Shown: positions 1 to 9,661, counted from the first letter of the stretch. The stretch is 64,000 nucleotides of DNA from Vibrio methylphosphonaticus (GCF_023634655.1 NZ_JAMKMS010000021.1:16431-80430), one strand, 5' to 3'. Numbers and translations: made by a program. Notes: generated by a model not told the origin, from the letters alone.

Positions 1-1227
1 TGCGGTATAGAACGACGTAGAGTCATCCTCACGGCCCCAACGAGCGCCATCTTCAACAGTTTCGTTCGCATAAGTAAGAACCGCTTCCCATCTAAAGTTT
101 TCACTCACTTTATAAGACGGTGTCAATCCAACAAATCCTCGTTGAACTGTCTCTTGACCCCACTGAGTGCCGAATACTCGCTTGCCATCTTGTGCTTTCA
201 AATCCCAGTAAACCAATTCAGAACCAAGCTGGAAGTTTTCTGTAATGTTCAAGACACCGTATGATGTAACGAAGATTGAACGGTCATCTTGGTTCCAGTC
301 CCCATTCCAGTTACCGAAGTTCGTGCCTTTAGTCGCGGAGATACCTTGACCGTAAGTGATACCCGTTAACGACCAACCATCTAGCCCATAATAATCACGA
401 GAATATGAGATACCAGCGCCAATTCCACGGTCTGCAGCATCTGGATTATTCTTGTCTACTCTTACTTCATCCATATTTGCACGAGTTTGGTATTTGACAT
501 CAAAATCAAGCTTACCACCTAGCGCTTCCACACCGTACAGGTATAAGTCTAAAGACGTAAGCGTACTGCTTTGGTTATCATTGCCAACAGTGCCACACTC
601 TTTACCGTTCACTGTTTCACCGTTGCCATTAACACAGTATCCATCACCGACATCTGCGGATACACCTGCAAAGCCAATCTTATCGGCAAAGCCTAGTGAC
701 GTATACTCAACACCCGCACCCAGACCTGATGACTGTTTCCAAAATTCTTTGGTAATAATACCAGCTTGACGGTTCAGGTAGCGCTTACCAGTCCAAATGC
801 TGGTTCCTTCAGCAAACATAGACAAATCACCAAGTTCAACATACGCTTCTTTAAATTCTAATTGACCAGATTGAAGGTGACCGTCATTACCACCTGATGA
901 ACCGTAGAAACCACGTCCATTACCACCTTCATTATTGCCGTATTCCGTTTTTAGAACGTATTTTGACCATGCACCATTCTCGTAGTTATCACCTTTTGTA
1001 ACCGTGAACTCAACTTGGTTTGGGTTACCAGAAAACGCAGCACCCGCAGCACGATAGTCGCGACGATGTTCCCACGTTTCATTTAGTTGAAGCGATTCAC
1101 CAGCATTATAAAGAAGGTGACCATAACCATTTACTTGCCAACCTTCTTGTACTTTATCTTCGGCCATTACAGCGCCCGACGCTAGCACACCAACCACTGC
1201 AGCAGCTATTACACTTACTTTTTTCAT
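1..1227 (-). CDS. lamB: LamB-type maltoporin/carbohydrate porin, 3' end cut by window edge
   Basis: Reading leftwards from an ATG at 1225-1227, 409 codons stay open to the window edge, so the C-terminus is missing. The product starts with a signal peptide of about 22 residues (MKKVSVIAAAVVG, cleavage after AVMA). A mature start of the GWQVNGYGHLLYNAG type follows, with alternating aromatic strands and short turns typical of an 18-stranded LamB/ScrY sugar porin. LamB proteins are about 420-450 residues, so only a few strands are lost. It should sit in the outer membrane and pass maltodextrins. The divergent neighbour is a glycogen/maltodextrin debranching enzyme, and the shared intergenic region has MalT-like boxes, which fits maltodextrin rather than another sugar. 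Substrate specificity is inferred. Confidence 0.88.
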   Translation of the reverse strand, partial: MKKVSVIAAAVVGVLASGAVMAEDKVQEGWQVNGYGHLLYNAGESLQLNETWEHRRDYRAAGAAFSGNPNQVEFTVTKGDNYENGAWSKYVLKTEYGNNEGGNGRGFYGSSGGNDGHLQSGQLEFKEAYVELGDLSMFAEGTSIWTGKRYLNRQAGIITKEFWKQSSGLGAGVEYTSLGFADKIGFAGVSADVGDGYCVNGNGETVNGKECGTVGNDNQSSTLTSLDLYLYGVEALGGKLDFDVKYQTRANMDEVRVDKNNPDAADRGIGAGISYSRDYYGLDGWSLTGITYGQGISATKGTNFGNWNGDWNQDDRSIFVTSYGVLNITENFQLGSELVYWDLKAQDGKRVFGTQWGQETVQRGFVGLTPSYKVSENFRWEAVLTYANETVEDGARWGREDDSTSFYTA

Positions 1228-1660
1228 TAGAAAACTCCGTTTAACTTATTGTTATATTCATTCTTGTCGAGGGCGATGGAGGCAGTACCACGCTCTCAAA
1301 ACTTGAAAATATCGGTTTAGGGTCCCGAATTGATTGAACGATATGGAGATTAACGAAGTAGTATGAGGAACACGTCCTCCGCCTTCATGTAATAAAGGGG
1401 GGGATGAGAAAGGATGAGAAAAATAACCGCACGTTGTTTTTTTTGCGCTGATCACAGATTTGGGGGGGAGTAGTATAGATATTGGTAATGTATTGACGCG
1501 CAAAGTACGCTTTAAGTCACTATTTTTAACGAATTGGTAAAATTAGTGAAATAAAATTACATTTAAATTTCTGTGATCTAGGCTTGACCTAAAGTTGACA
1601 AACCTATTAACTGTTAAAAACAAACACTGTCAGCAACAACTAAAAAGTAAAATAACGCTT
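1228..1660. other. Divergent promoter region between porin and debranching enzyme
   Basis: No convincing gene lies here. The stretch carries G-rich MalT-like boxes, listed separately. It also has a candidate weak CRP half-site (TGTGATCTAGG near 1571) and TTGACC/TTGACA hexamers near 1584-1600 that could serve the rightward gene. Short open frames crossing it show no protein-like composition. Confidence 0.5.
1400..1419 (+). promoter_or_regulatory. Two tandem MalT-like boxes
   Basis: GGGGATGAGA (1400-1409) and AAGGATGAGA (1410-1419) are head-to-tail matches to the MalT box consensus GGGGAKGAGG. A further near-match, GGGGAGTAGT, lies at 1465-1474. An inverted one is at 1371-1380, read as GGAGGACGTG on the other strand. 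MalT binds arrays of such boxes in front of maltose genes, and both flanking genes fit that regulon. Binding is inferred from sequence only. Confidence 0.55.
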
Positions 1661-3622
1661 ATGACAAAAATTCAATCAAGTCCCTACCCTTTAGGGGCTT
1701 CTTTAGATAGCAAGGGATGTAATTTTGCTATTCATGCGCCAGATTGCGAGCAAATCAAACTGGCGATATTTGATAGCGAAGACAACTATCAGCTATTCTC
1801 GCTTGATGAAGAGTACGCCAGCATCAAGCACACTCGTATTGACGGAATAAATGCGGGTCAACGTTACAACTTCGTTATTGAGAAGTCAGATTCACTGCAA
1901 TTTATCTCCGATCCATATGCAAAGGGATTGGATAAACCTCTGCACTACATTCCTCCTTTTGATGATTCCAAGAGTTCGTTACTGCCAAAATGTGTCGTTG
2001 TAGATGATAACTTTGATTGGCAAGGCTCAACATCACCACGTATTCCTCGTGAAGAGATGATTTTGTTTGAAACTCATGTCAAAGGCTTAACCAAACTCAA
2101 TGAGTGCGTGCCACTTGAGCATCGAGGAAAGTATTTGGGTCTCGTTACTGACGATATGTTGAAGTTTTATCGAGATCAAAACATCACCTCACTGCAACTA
2201 TTGCCCGTCGCTGCATGTATGCATGAACCGCACCTACTGAATATGGACAAGGTGAATTACTGGGGCTACAACCCTTATGTATTCATGGCTCCAGACCCAA
2301 GATATGCAGACCGTGATGCGGTTATAGAACTTAAAACGGCCATTAGAACGCTGCATCAAAATGGCATCGAAGTCATTCTTGATGTGGTCTATAACCATAC
2401 GGCGGAAAGTGGCGACAATGGCCCTGTATTTAACCTTAAAGCACTAGACCATCAATTTTATCTCAAACACGGAGAGTACTTCGCCAACTTTACCGGCTGT
2501 GGCAACACCGTTGATCTTAACTATCAACCGGCACTTAACCTAGTGATGGACACACTTCGATACTGGGTAGAAGAGTTTAAAGTTGACGGCTTCCGCTTTG
2601 ATTTGGCGGCGACATTGGGGCGAAATGGTGACAACTTCAACCAAGACGCGGCTTTTTTTAGGGCCGTTGCTCAAGACCCAGCCCTGAAACAAACCAAGCT
2701 CATCGCCGAACCGTGGGACATTGGACCGAATGGCTATCAAGTGGGCAACTTTCCATTTGGCTGGAACGAGTGTAATGACCGACTACGTGATATCACACGC
2801 AGCTTTTGGCGTGGGGATCAAGGGTATTTGAAAGAGTTTGCCACGCGTATTATGGGCTCTCGTGACTTATACAGTGCTGCCAACTGGCCTTATAAACTTA
2901 CCGTCAACTACATCACCTATCATGACGGCTTTACTATGCAAGACCTTGTGTCTTATAAGCATAAACACAATGAAGCCAATGGGGAAAACAATCGTGATGG
3001 TCATGGTGATAATCGCTCCGAAAACTATGGCGTGGAAGGCGAGACTGACAACCCAGTTATTCTAGCGACCAGAGAAAAACAAAAACGAAACTTTATGGCA
3101 ACGTTATTATTTTCTTTTGGTATTCCGCATATTTTAACAGCCGATGTTCTTTCTCACTCTCAAAAAGGAAATAACAACGCTTACTGTCAAGATAACGAGT
3201 TAAGTTGGTTAAATTGGGAGCAAAGCGCAGCCAAACAGCACTTTAAAACTTGGTTAGCGGATATGATTACCGCGCGCCAACAGTATATGGTGCCGTTCAT
3301 TCAAGCGTTCAGTGGTGAAAACCGCAACAATAACCGGATCTTCTGGAGCCGTGTCGATGGAAAGTTAATGAGTATGGAAGACTGGAATCGATTGAGTAGC
3401 GTTGCGCTGCACCTCGGTATTGGTGAGGATGGCGATGAAATGCTTTATTTGATAAATCAAACCAAAGCACCCGCACGCTTTTCGCTTCCGAGTGACAGAA
3501 AGCAATGCTGGAAAACCATTTGTGATACCCACATATCTGACGCAGAAGTCGGTCACGCAGAAGGTGAGATTCTACAAGCGCCTATGTCTATGGCGATATT
3601 ACATTTTTCTCCTAACCAATAA
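1661..3622 (+). CDS. glgX: Glycogen/maltodextrin debranching enzyme, GlgX/isoamylase family (GH13)
   Basis: The 653-residue product matches the usual GlgX length (about 650). Visible features are an N-terminal CBM48-like domain (about 1-120) and a GH13 barrel. In the barrel are the region-I motif DVVYNHTAE, the nucleophile motif DGFRFDLA near residue 313, the acid motif IAEPWD near residue 349, and the region-IV stretch YHDGFTMQDLVS. The long NGENNRDGHGDNRSENYG loop is typical of GlgX-type direct debranchers, which hydrolyse alpha-1,6 branches of limit dextrins. The frame stays open upstream to a TTG at 1595. I prefer the ATG at 1661 because the extra 22 residues are not family-like. It stands divergent from the porin, outside any glgBAC cluster, which suggests use on imported maltodextrins. 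Confidence 0.88.
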   Translation: MTKIQSSPYPLGASLDSKGCNFAIHAPDCEQIKLAIFDSEDNYQLFSLDEEYASIKHTRIDGINAGQRYNFVIEKSDSLQFISDPYAKGLDKPLHYIPPFDDSKSSLLPKCVVVDDNFDWQGSTSPRIPREEMILFETHVKGLTKLNECVPLEHRGKYLGLVTDDMLKFYRDQNITSLQLLPVAACMHEPHLLNMDKVNYWGYNPYVFMAPDPRYADRDAVIELKTAIRTLHQNGIEVILDVVYNHTAESGDNGPVFNLKALDHQFYLKHGEYFANFTGCGNTVDLNYQPALNLVMDTLRYWVEEFKVDGFRFDLAATLGRNGDNFNQDAAFFRAVAQDPALKQTKLIAEPWDIGPNGYQVGNFPFGWNECNDRLRDITRSFWRGDQGYLKEFATRIMGSRDLYSAANWPYKLTVNYITYHDGFTMQDLVSYKHKHNEANGENNRDGHGDNRSENYGVEGETDNPVILATREKQKRNFMATLLFSFGIPHILTADVLSHSQKGNNNAYCQDNELSWLNWEQSAAKQHFKTWLADMITARQQYMVPFIQAFSGENRNNNRIFWSRVDGKLMSMEDWNRLSSVALHLGIGEDGDEMLYLINQTKAPARFSLPSDRKQCWKTICDTHISDAEVGHAEGEILQAPMSMAILHFSPNQ

Positions 3623-3637
3623 ATCCCGACTCACGTT

Positions 3638-3673
3638 AATAAAAGAGCTTTATATTTGAGCTCTTTTATTTTC
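3638..3673 (+). terminator. Rho-independent terminator after glgX
   Basis: AAAAGAGCT pairs with AGCTCTTTT around an AT-rich loop and is followed by TATTTTC. It begins 16 bases after the stop codon. Confidence 0.75.
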
Positions 3674-3778
3674 TCTGGCAGAGCTATTAAAAATACGGCT
3701 TATTTAGGTAATATTCCTTTGAAAAACACTATCCAGCAGTAGTAATATCTCATACTTGCTCAATTAATTGAATATCGT

Positions 3779-5539
3779 ATGTCTTTAGCAAAGTTTTTAT
3801 TACGTGTTTTCCGTCCTTTCACCTTTGGACTTATCGCCACGCTCATCTTTATCTCGTACCAACAGTATCAGCGCTCTCAAGATCTTGCCATGGAACAATC
3901 GCAATCCAACGTAAAGATGGCATCGGCGTTAGTTTGGGCACAAATTGAAGCAACGTTTGGTAAAGTGGACCTATTACAAAACAATGTCGATACCAGTCAA
4001 TTTAATACCCTCGCCAACGATGTCCTATCGAATACCTATCTGTATAAAAATATCGTTCGCTTTAATTCTGTGGAAAATGATTACCTTCCCATAAATGGGG
4101 TACCGCTCTCCCCTGTGATTACAACGGCAATACAGTGGCATGAATATAAGGCATCTTCCAACGTATACGCCATCTCTAATATCTATCAAAAAGCCAATGG
4201 ATTTTGGGTTTTCGCCATCAAGCAGGCCAATATTAAAAACCAACGTGAGGTTTGGATAGAGTTTGATGTTCAACATACCACCCAGTATTTAGCGAACTTA
4301 AAAACGTTGAAAACGGGTTACGTTTTTGTGATTGACGCCGAAACGGGACGATTGGTCTTCCATCCTGACCCATTAAGAATAGGATCGCCTTCTATTAGTT
4401 TTTCCAGCGGACTCCAGGAGCGAATCAAGGGAGGTGAAAAACGTGGCAAGTATGAATATTATTATAACGGCCAATATAAAATGAGCATTTTTGATGCTCA
4501 GAACCCAAGTGGCTGGGTGTTTGTATCAGGCACAAATCGTGCAGATATTCTCTTCAACTCTTATCAAATATCATTAACCGCTGTGGTCATGCTCTCATTG
4601 CTTTTATTGATACTGTCGATTAATTATATTACGTTCCAGCTTAATAAATCGTTGGCCAAGCTCAATGCATCACCAGACATTTCCCATTTTAAACATGAAC
4701 TTAAATCAATATTTAATCAATTTACTTTTCACAAAGGGATGCAACTTTGCCTGTATGACAACGAGTCAGGCAACGTCAAGACCATCGACTTTCACGGCAA
4801 TACTCAGATAATTCATCACACTGAGACGCTGCCGTCGGTGCTAACACGTCGAGAACTTAACTATTCATACAATTCCGATTCCGATGCGATTGCAAGAAAG
4901 CTCCAAATAAAGGGACGCCATTATACAATGCCCCTCTATCAAAGAGAGACACTCATCGGTGTGATTTACCTGAAGAGCTCATTTTTTGCTTTTGAGGGCG
5001 TGATGCGAGCGATTAGAGACTTTTCTGAAGTCGCACTATCTAACTTGTTATTGTTTCAAGCACTACACAGTAAGGATCCACTTACAGGGCTCGACAATAA
5101 ACAGGCCATGCGTCACGCGCTGTCACAGCAATTACGCAATCAGAACGTATTTTACGCGCTTATTGATATCAATGGGCTGGGTAATATGAACGCCCAACAC
5201 GGTGATATGTTAGGTGACACCATCATTTTGTATATTGCGGATACTATTAAGCGAAACTTCAAGAAACCAAGTGCCATTTGCATTTCGCGTGATGAGAATG
5301 GCGGATTCGCGGTTCTATTCGAGGCCGAGAATAAAGAGGGAGCGAGCAAACAGCTCGATTGGCTCAGACAGCTCATAGAGAAGCAGCCAATCAATATGCA
5401 TGACAAATGGATCGAGGCTTCTGTCACCATTGGGGCAACGGTTATCGGTGATACACCTGACGCGGTAATAGGACGAGCAAAACAAAGCTTGCAACAAGCT
5501 AAATTGAAAGGAAGAAATATTGTCTGCTTCTATCAGTAA
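3779..5539 (+). CDS. Membrane CACHE-domain sensor with degenerate GGDEF domain
   Basis: The 586-residue protein has a first membrane segment (about 13-27) and a periplasmic CACHE-like sensor domain (about 30-255, ending near SGWVFVSGTNR). A second membrane segment follows (about 263-285), then a GAF-like linker (about 300-425) and a C-terminal GGDEF-fold domain (about 430-586). The GGDEF start DPLTGLDNK near 432 and the core DINGLGNMNAQHGDMLGD are recognisable. The catalytic GG(D/E)EF loop, however, reads RDENGGFAVLF near 503, so the active-site acidic residues are shifted or lost. No EAL domain is present. It probably senses a small ligand and acts as a c-di-GMP-independent or GTP-binding effector rather than as a cyclase. 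It stands alone, with a terminator behind it. Confidence 0.8.
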   Translation: MSLAKFLLRVFRPFTFGLIATLIFISYQQYQRSQDLAMEQSQSNVKMASALVWAQIEATFGKVDLLQNNVDTSQFNTLANDVLSNTYLYKNIVRFNSVENDYLPINGVPLSPVITTAIQWHEYKASSNVYAISNIYQKANGFWVFAIKQANIKNQREVWIEFDVQHTTQYLANLKTLKTGYVFVIDAETGRLVFHPDPLRIGSPSISFSSGLQERIKGGEKRGKYEYYYNGQYKMSIFDAQNPSGWVFVSGTNRADILFNSYQISLTAVVMLSLLLLILSINYITFQLNKSLAKLNASPDISHFKHELKSIFNQFTFHKGMQLCLYDNESGNVKTIDFHGNTQIIHHTETLPSVLTRRELNYSYNSDSDAIARKLQIKGRHYTMPLYQRETLIGVIYLKSSFFAFEGVMRAIRDFSEVALSNLLLFQALHSKDPLTGLDNKQAMRHALSQQLRNQNVFYALIDINGLGNMNAQHGDMLGDTIILYIADTIKRNFKKPSAICISRDENGGFAVLFEAENKEGASKQLDWLRQLIEKQPINMHDKWIEASVTIGATVIGDTPDAVIGRAKQSLQQAKLKGRNIVCFYQ

Positions 5540-5587
5540 TCAGCGAGCTTCACTGTTTCGCTCTGTAACTCATTAGCTCTGTAATTC

Positions 5588-5610
5588 TTTAGCTCTTTAG
5601 CTCTTTAGCT
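5588..5610. repeat. Short tandem repeat, TTTAGCTC unit
   Basis: Nearly three copies of the 8-bp unit TTTAGCTC lie between convergent genes. Confidence 0.8.
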
Positions 5611-5640
5611 AACAGCCTCGTTAACACGGTAATAAAAAAT

Positions 5641-5671
5641 CCTTATCTGAGTGTTCAGATAAGGCTTTTTT
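5641..5671. terminator. Bidirectional terminator
   Basis: CCTTATCTGA pairs perfectly with TCAGATAAGG around GTGT, flanked by A-run and T-run. It lies between the convergent GGDEF and LysR genes and can serve both. Confidence 0.85.
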
Positions 5672-5688
5672 ACAAATCTCGTTCCAGG

Positions 5689-6570
5689 CTAGATGACCCC
5701 GAGAACTTCACATAAATACTTAGCCGCTGGTCCTAACTGTGCATTTGACTTCCAAAGCGCGTCGGCTGAATTCAACATTTCGTAGCGTTGAAATTCTGGC
5801 CTAAAATCGATTAGTGTTCCGAGCCTTTGCTTTTCAACAATGAAATCCTTTGGCATTATTGCCCATCCAATTCCCTGTTCAACCAGCTTAATCACATCTT
5901 CTTGATCGTCCGCTTGCCAAATATCTTGTGAAAAAGCACCTTGCGCATTCAATACCGGGTTAAGCATCATGCTGCGGCAAACAATTTGCCTTTCCCCTAT
6001 TAAGGTTTCATTACTTACTTGCGCCATGTCAGCAAATATCGAATCTGGGCTACAGATACATACCCACTCAATGTTAGCAATAGAGACAAAATCCAACCCC
6101 TCTGGCACCGCATCAGCAGCAATATTGAATCCAAGCTCTATTTCGTCATTTGCAATAGCTGCAGTCAGTTTATTGGCGCTGAGTCGAGAGACGTCCACAT
6201 GAGTAAATGGAAACCGCTGTGACATCTTTTCAATTGCTGACTCAAGTAAGCTAAACGGTAACAATGGATCAATTGCGATTCTCAACGTATCCTCTACGTT
6301 CTCAACGCTTGCTCGCGAGTAATTACGAATACGTTCCGCTTGTCTCAAAAGTACCTTTGCCTGTGAAAGCATCCGCTCTCCCTGAGGAGTCAGCTTAGGA
6401 TACTTCGTACTTCTATCGAACAGCTTAATACCGAGATCAACCTCAAGATTATTCACACCAATACTTACCGAGCTTTGGCTTTTTCCGAGATGTCTCGCCG
6501 CGGCGGAAAAGGAACCTTGCTCTGCTGCTGCAACAAACGCCACTAGCTGTTCAATATTCAGCATATCCAA
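5689..6570 (-). CDS. LysR-family transcriptional regulator
   Basis: The 293-residue protein has an N-terminal winged HTH (about 1-62: LNIEQLVAFVAAAEQGSFSAAARHLG, SQSSVSIGVNNLE, LFDRST). A periplasmic-binding-protein-like co-inducer domain follows (about 90-290). It reads away from a divergently placed free stretch. The nearest genes are the outer-membrane protein upstream on the same strand and a convergent sensor, so its target is not evident. The start could be Met1 or Met3. Ordinary length and a complete HTH suggest a functional regulator. Confidence 0.88.
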   Translation of the reverse strand: MDMLNIEQLVAFVAAAEQGSFSAAARHLGKSQSSVSIGVNNLEVDLGIKLFDRSTKYPKLTPQGERMLSQAKVLLRQAERIRNYSRASVENVEDTLRIAIDPLLPFSLLESAIEKMSQRFPFTHVDVSRLSANKLTAAIANDEIELGFNIAADAVPEGLDFVSIANIEWVCICSPDSIFADMAQVSNETLIGERQIVCRSMMLNPVLNAQGAFSQDIWQADDQEDVIKLVEQGIGWAIMPKDFIVEKQRLGTLIDFRPEFQRYEMLNSADALWKSNAQLGPAAKYLCEVLGVI

Positions 6571-6690
6571 CCCTTTGAATCACTTATTAATAACCATACT
6601 ATCGTAAAACAATAGCACAATAACTGCACCAAAACCTATCGACAAAATCAATAATAAGAGATAGTGCATTGATGAGGGGAATACCCTCTA

Positions 6691-7866
6691 CTAGAACGCT
6701 TCACCAAATCGAATATAGAAGCTCGTGTTGCCCATTTTAGACACGGCAACATCCGCACCAATTGAAAAACGTTCTTTCGCATTCAAGAGGTATCTTACGC
6801 CGACGCCGGCACTAGGAATAACTTCAGACTTCACGCTATTGGAAAGGTGTCGATCTTCATTTTCAACAATAGCGGCACCAGCGAAGGCGACACCACTCCA
6901 TAATGTTGAAAATTTATGCCGGTATTCAATTTCTGCCTGATAAGTGGCGGTACCACGATATTTATTCCAGTCGACGCCACGTAAATCCGGTGTCACAAAC
7001 TCGTTTTCTGGGGCGTCACCCACAATTTCTTTACCAATCACACGATATGCAAAAACGTCATCGCCCACAGGAAAATACTGACTCATTTCTGCATCATATC
7101 GATCGAACCGTTTGCCCGTCCGACTGTCTTTTGAGTAATGCAAGGTACTCAAGTCTAAATTAAGACCTTGAGTGGCGCCCATCATATTGTCACGAGAATC
7201 ATAGGTCAGTAACAGACCTAATGCGCCATTATGGCCACTCATTTGACGTTCAAACTCTTTCTTTTCCTCGGCGGTTGCGCTCTCCTTAAGATCCGCATTA
7301 CCCCCGCTCCACAGCCCTTGAACACCAAAATACAAATCATCGACTATTTGCTTGCGAACTTCGCCGTATACAAAATTTGAATAACTCGCATATTTTGCCG
7401 CTTTTGGTAACTGCATCCCTACACGACCCGTGTATTTTAGATTCAAACTAAAATGTCCAGCCCAGAATCCTGCACGCCATGCGTCATGGGCGAAAACATG
7501 CTCATGCCCGACGATCGCCATGCCACTTCCAGAGTCGGTGTACTGACCATAAAACATACTCGTAGACGGGTTTGTCGCGCCTTCTGCTCGGTCATGCAAA
7601 TACATCGCATTGACCCCTAAGCCAACGCCAAGTGCATCATCAGTAATAGGGACAGGAAAAGCGGCAAGCTTTCTATCTGGTAGCGCTTCGTCGTCTGATC
7701 CCTCAGAGCTAGGTTGCCCATGGGAAGGCTTATGTTCTAATTCTTTCGTTAGCGACGTCGATTCTTGGTGTTCTGTCGAATGCGTTGTATCTTCTGCGCA
7801 GACAGAAGTTGCTGCAGTGAGGAGTGCGAGGGGCAGTAATAACGCTCTGGTATGGGATGTATGCAC
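6691..7866 (-). CDS. Outer-membrane beta-barrel protein, BamA/surface-antigen type
   Basis: The 391-residue protein has a signal peptide (about 24 residues, LLLPLALLTAATSVCA) and a low-complexity charged linker (about 25-75, rich in S, E and H). A barrel domain then resembles the C-terminal D15/surface-antigen part of Omp85 proteins: alternating strands, GLLLTYDSRDNMMGATQG near 235, and a terminal phenylalanine after FYIRFGEAF. No POTRA repeats are visible, which separates it from BamA/TamA. Its role is unknown. The C-terminal aromatic is the usual signal for BAM-dependent insertion. It appears monocistronic, 120 bases upstream of the LysR gene. Confidence 0.72.
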   Translation of the reverse strand: MHTSHTRALLLPLALLTAATSVCAEDTTHSTEHQESTSLTKELEHKPSHGQPSSEGSDDEALPDRKLAAFPVPITDDALGVGLGVNAMYLHDRAEGATNPSTSMFYGQYTDSGSGMAIVGHEHVFAHDAWRAGFWAGHFSLNLKYTGRVGMQLPKAAKYASYSNFVYGEVRKQIVDDLYFGVQGLWSGGNADLKESATAEEKKEFERQMSGHNGALGLLLTYDSRDNMMGATQGLNLDLSTLHYSKDSRTGKRFDRYDAEMSQYFPVGDDVFAYRVIGKEIVGDAPENEFVTPDLRGVDWNKYRGTATYQAEIEYRHKFSTLWSGVAFAGAAIVENEDRHLSNSVKSEVIPSAGVGVRYLLNAKERFSIGADVAVSKMGNTSFYIRFGEAF

Positions 7867-8298
7867 GGAAATCTCAATTAGTCGTGTTATTTATATACCA
7901 CACTAAGATTCCTTTCTTCATGGTACTGATATCAATGGATCGTACCTTTCGTGGGTGCTCTACGTTGAGCAACAGCGATGCTACTAAAATAACATTCGTA
8001 GATAAAGCCAACCCATTAGAAATACATATAGATACTATTAAAAAACGTAAGGAAATCACTCAAAATCCCGCTAAAAATTCACCAATATTATGGTATCCGT
8101 TGTTGGAATAAGTTAGGGAGATATCATCAATTCCTTATTATACAGTAGTATAGATAAAAAATTTTATTAGAGTTATCACACTTCCGACCAATTCGAAAAA
8201 TAGATACTTAATCCTTTCAGGTGTTAAACAAATCGTATAGAATTTACAAAATATGTTGAATTGTGACAGAGATCGGACTAATGGCAGCAAGGAAAGCG
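7867..8298. other. Intergenic region, no gene seen
   Basis: AT-rich stretch between divergent genes. Open frames here lack ribosome binding sites and protein-like composition. It should contain the promoters of both neighbours, but I could not assign boxes with confidence. Confidence 0.4.
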
Positions 8299-8730
8299 AT
8301 GCGTACCCCCGCAGATAGATTGAGACACACTATATTATTCGAGTTATTTCTACTGATAATCGCAGCACCTATATGCATGTTTATATTTGGTGCCAGTGCA
8401 GAAACCGCCACGATTACAGCGGTTGGGCTCTCCCTCATCGCGATGCTGTGGAACTTTATATACAATTATGTATTCGATGCGTGCCTGTACAAATTAAATG
8501 GCACAACCAAAAAAAGCAGCACTCAGCGTGTTTTCCACGCCATACTATTTGAATTTGGGCTGCTCTTTGCCACCATTCCTTTGCTTGCTTGGTCATTAAA
8601 TTTGTCTCTTATTGATGCGATTGTGGCTGACATTGGTTTCGTTGTTATTGCTTTGTTCTACTCTTATTTTTTCAATCTGATGTACGACAATATTTACCCA
8701 TTACCTGATTTACAACTCGACAATAAATAG
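8299..8730 (+). CDS. PACE-family efflux transporter
   Basis: The 143-residue membrane protein has two tandem bacterial transmembrane pair units, giving four helices. Each begins with a conserved R..HtilFE or RvfHAilFE element (residues 7-15 and about 80-90). Each also carries the WNfiYNyvFD or fYSYFFNLMYD signature on its second helix. This is the pattern of PACE (AceI-like) proteins, which export chlorhexidine and other biocides with proton exchange. The conserved membrane Glu of helix 1 is present. I start at the ATG at 8299, preceded by AAGGAAAGCG. The frame opens 12 codons earlier at a GTG, but 144 codons is the family length. The natural substrate is unknown. Confidence 0.85.
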   Translation: MRTPADRLRHTILFELFLLIIAAPICMFIFGASAETATITAVGLSLIAMLWNFIYNYVFDACLYKLNGTTKKSSTQRVFHAILFEFGLLFATIPLLAWSLNLSLIDAIVADIGFVVIALFYSYFFNLMYDNIYPLPDLQLDNK

Positions 8731-8851
8731 AGCGATGTCAACTTTTGTCAAATTCTATTGGTTCCTTCAGTAACTCATTGCATTCATTATGCAATGTAGG
8801 CAAGCTAGGATGCGCTAAACTACAGAGAATAATCCTTGAAGGACACCCATA

Positions 8852-9508
8852 ATGAAAGCACTTAAAATTCTTACCTGCGCTCTTTTAGCAAGCAGTAGCA
8901 CATTCGCAGTCGCTGACGTTACGATTAACATCCCTGAGTCAGTTGACTTACTGTCTGTCAACGCTGGTGAGGCTAACTCAAAGTCAAATGGGTTTTTCTC
9001 GTCTGGCGAGACTGCAACACTGCCTGATGGTACCAATCAAATAGTGTTTCGCTTTGAACCTTACTTTGATCTGAATCGCGAGGAACGTGTCAGCATACCA
9101 AGTAAAGTGGTCATTGCCCGATTTGATGCAAGTAACACGACACTGACGCTAGAAGTCCCAAGTTATCAAAACGAGCGACAGGCTAAAAAAGATATTGATA
9201 CCTTTGCTTGGTCATTAAAAGATGAGCAAGGTAATGTGATTGCAGTAGAGCAAGATGTACTCGTTAAAGACGGAATGCAAATTGGTCGTGATTACAGCCG
9301 TGAAGCGGAAGATTACAACCGCAAAGGGGGCATCGCAGCAATTGCCGCCGCTGGCGCTGTTGCAACCACGGCTACCCCAGTCACGTTGCCCGCTAACGTC
9401 AATACACCTGCTGGAGATAGTACCGCTGAAGAGATGCTCATTTTTTGGTACAACAAAGCGGATGATGCAACAAAAGCACGCTTTAAAGAGTATGTCAGCC
9501 AACACTAG
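8852..9508 (+). CDS. DUF2057 (YccT-type) exported protein
   Basis: The 218-residue product has a clear signal peptide (about 22 residues, LLASSSTFAVA). It has the DUF2057 layout: an early strand INIPESVDLLSVNAGE, a central PDGTNQIVFRFEPYF element, and a later helix with a WYNKADDATKARFKEY tail. Function is unknown for the family. The start has a good AAGGA site seven bases upstream. It forms a single-gene unit closed by a terminator. Confidence 0.8.
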   Translation: MKALKILTCALLASSSTFAVADVTINIPESVDLLSVNAGEANSKSNGFFSSGETATLPDGTNQIVFRFEPYFDLNREERVSIPSKVVIARFDASNTTLTLEVPSYQNERQAKKDIDTFAWSLKDEQGNVIAVEQDVLVKDGMQIGRDYSREAEDYNRKGGIAAIAAAGAVATTATPVTLPANVNTPAGDSTAEEMLIFWYNKADDATKARFKEYVSQH

Positions 9509-9534
9509 TTCTGGCGCCACTTAGCCATCTCAAT

Positions 9535-9558
9535 AGCCGCTTTATTAAGCGGCTTTTT
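9535..9558 (+). terminator. Terminator after the DUF2057 gene
   Basis: AGCCGCTT pairs with AAGCGGCT around TATT, followed by TTTT. Confidence 0.85.
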
Positions 9559-9629
9559 GTATTCAGCTTTTTCAATTGTCGCATTCCCAGTCACATGATC
9601 TAAGCCGCTAACTACACGCTAACTTAAAC

Positions 9630-9661
9630 AATTAAGCAATTAAGCAATTAAGCAATTAAGC
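9630..9661. repeat. Short tandem repeat, AATTAAGC unit
   Basis: Four perfect head-to-tail copies of the 8-bp unit AATTAAGC lie between the terminator and the next ribosome binding site. Confidence 0.9.

Noticed and set aside
1570..1586. CRP site before glgX (TGTGATCTAGG...)
   Set aside because: The left half is good but no TCACA-like right half follows, so it is not listed as a separate feature.
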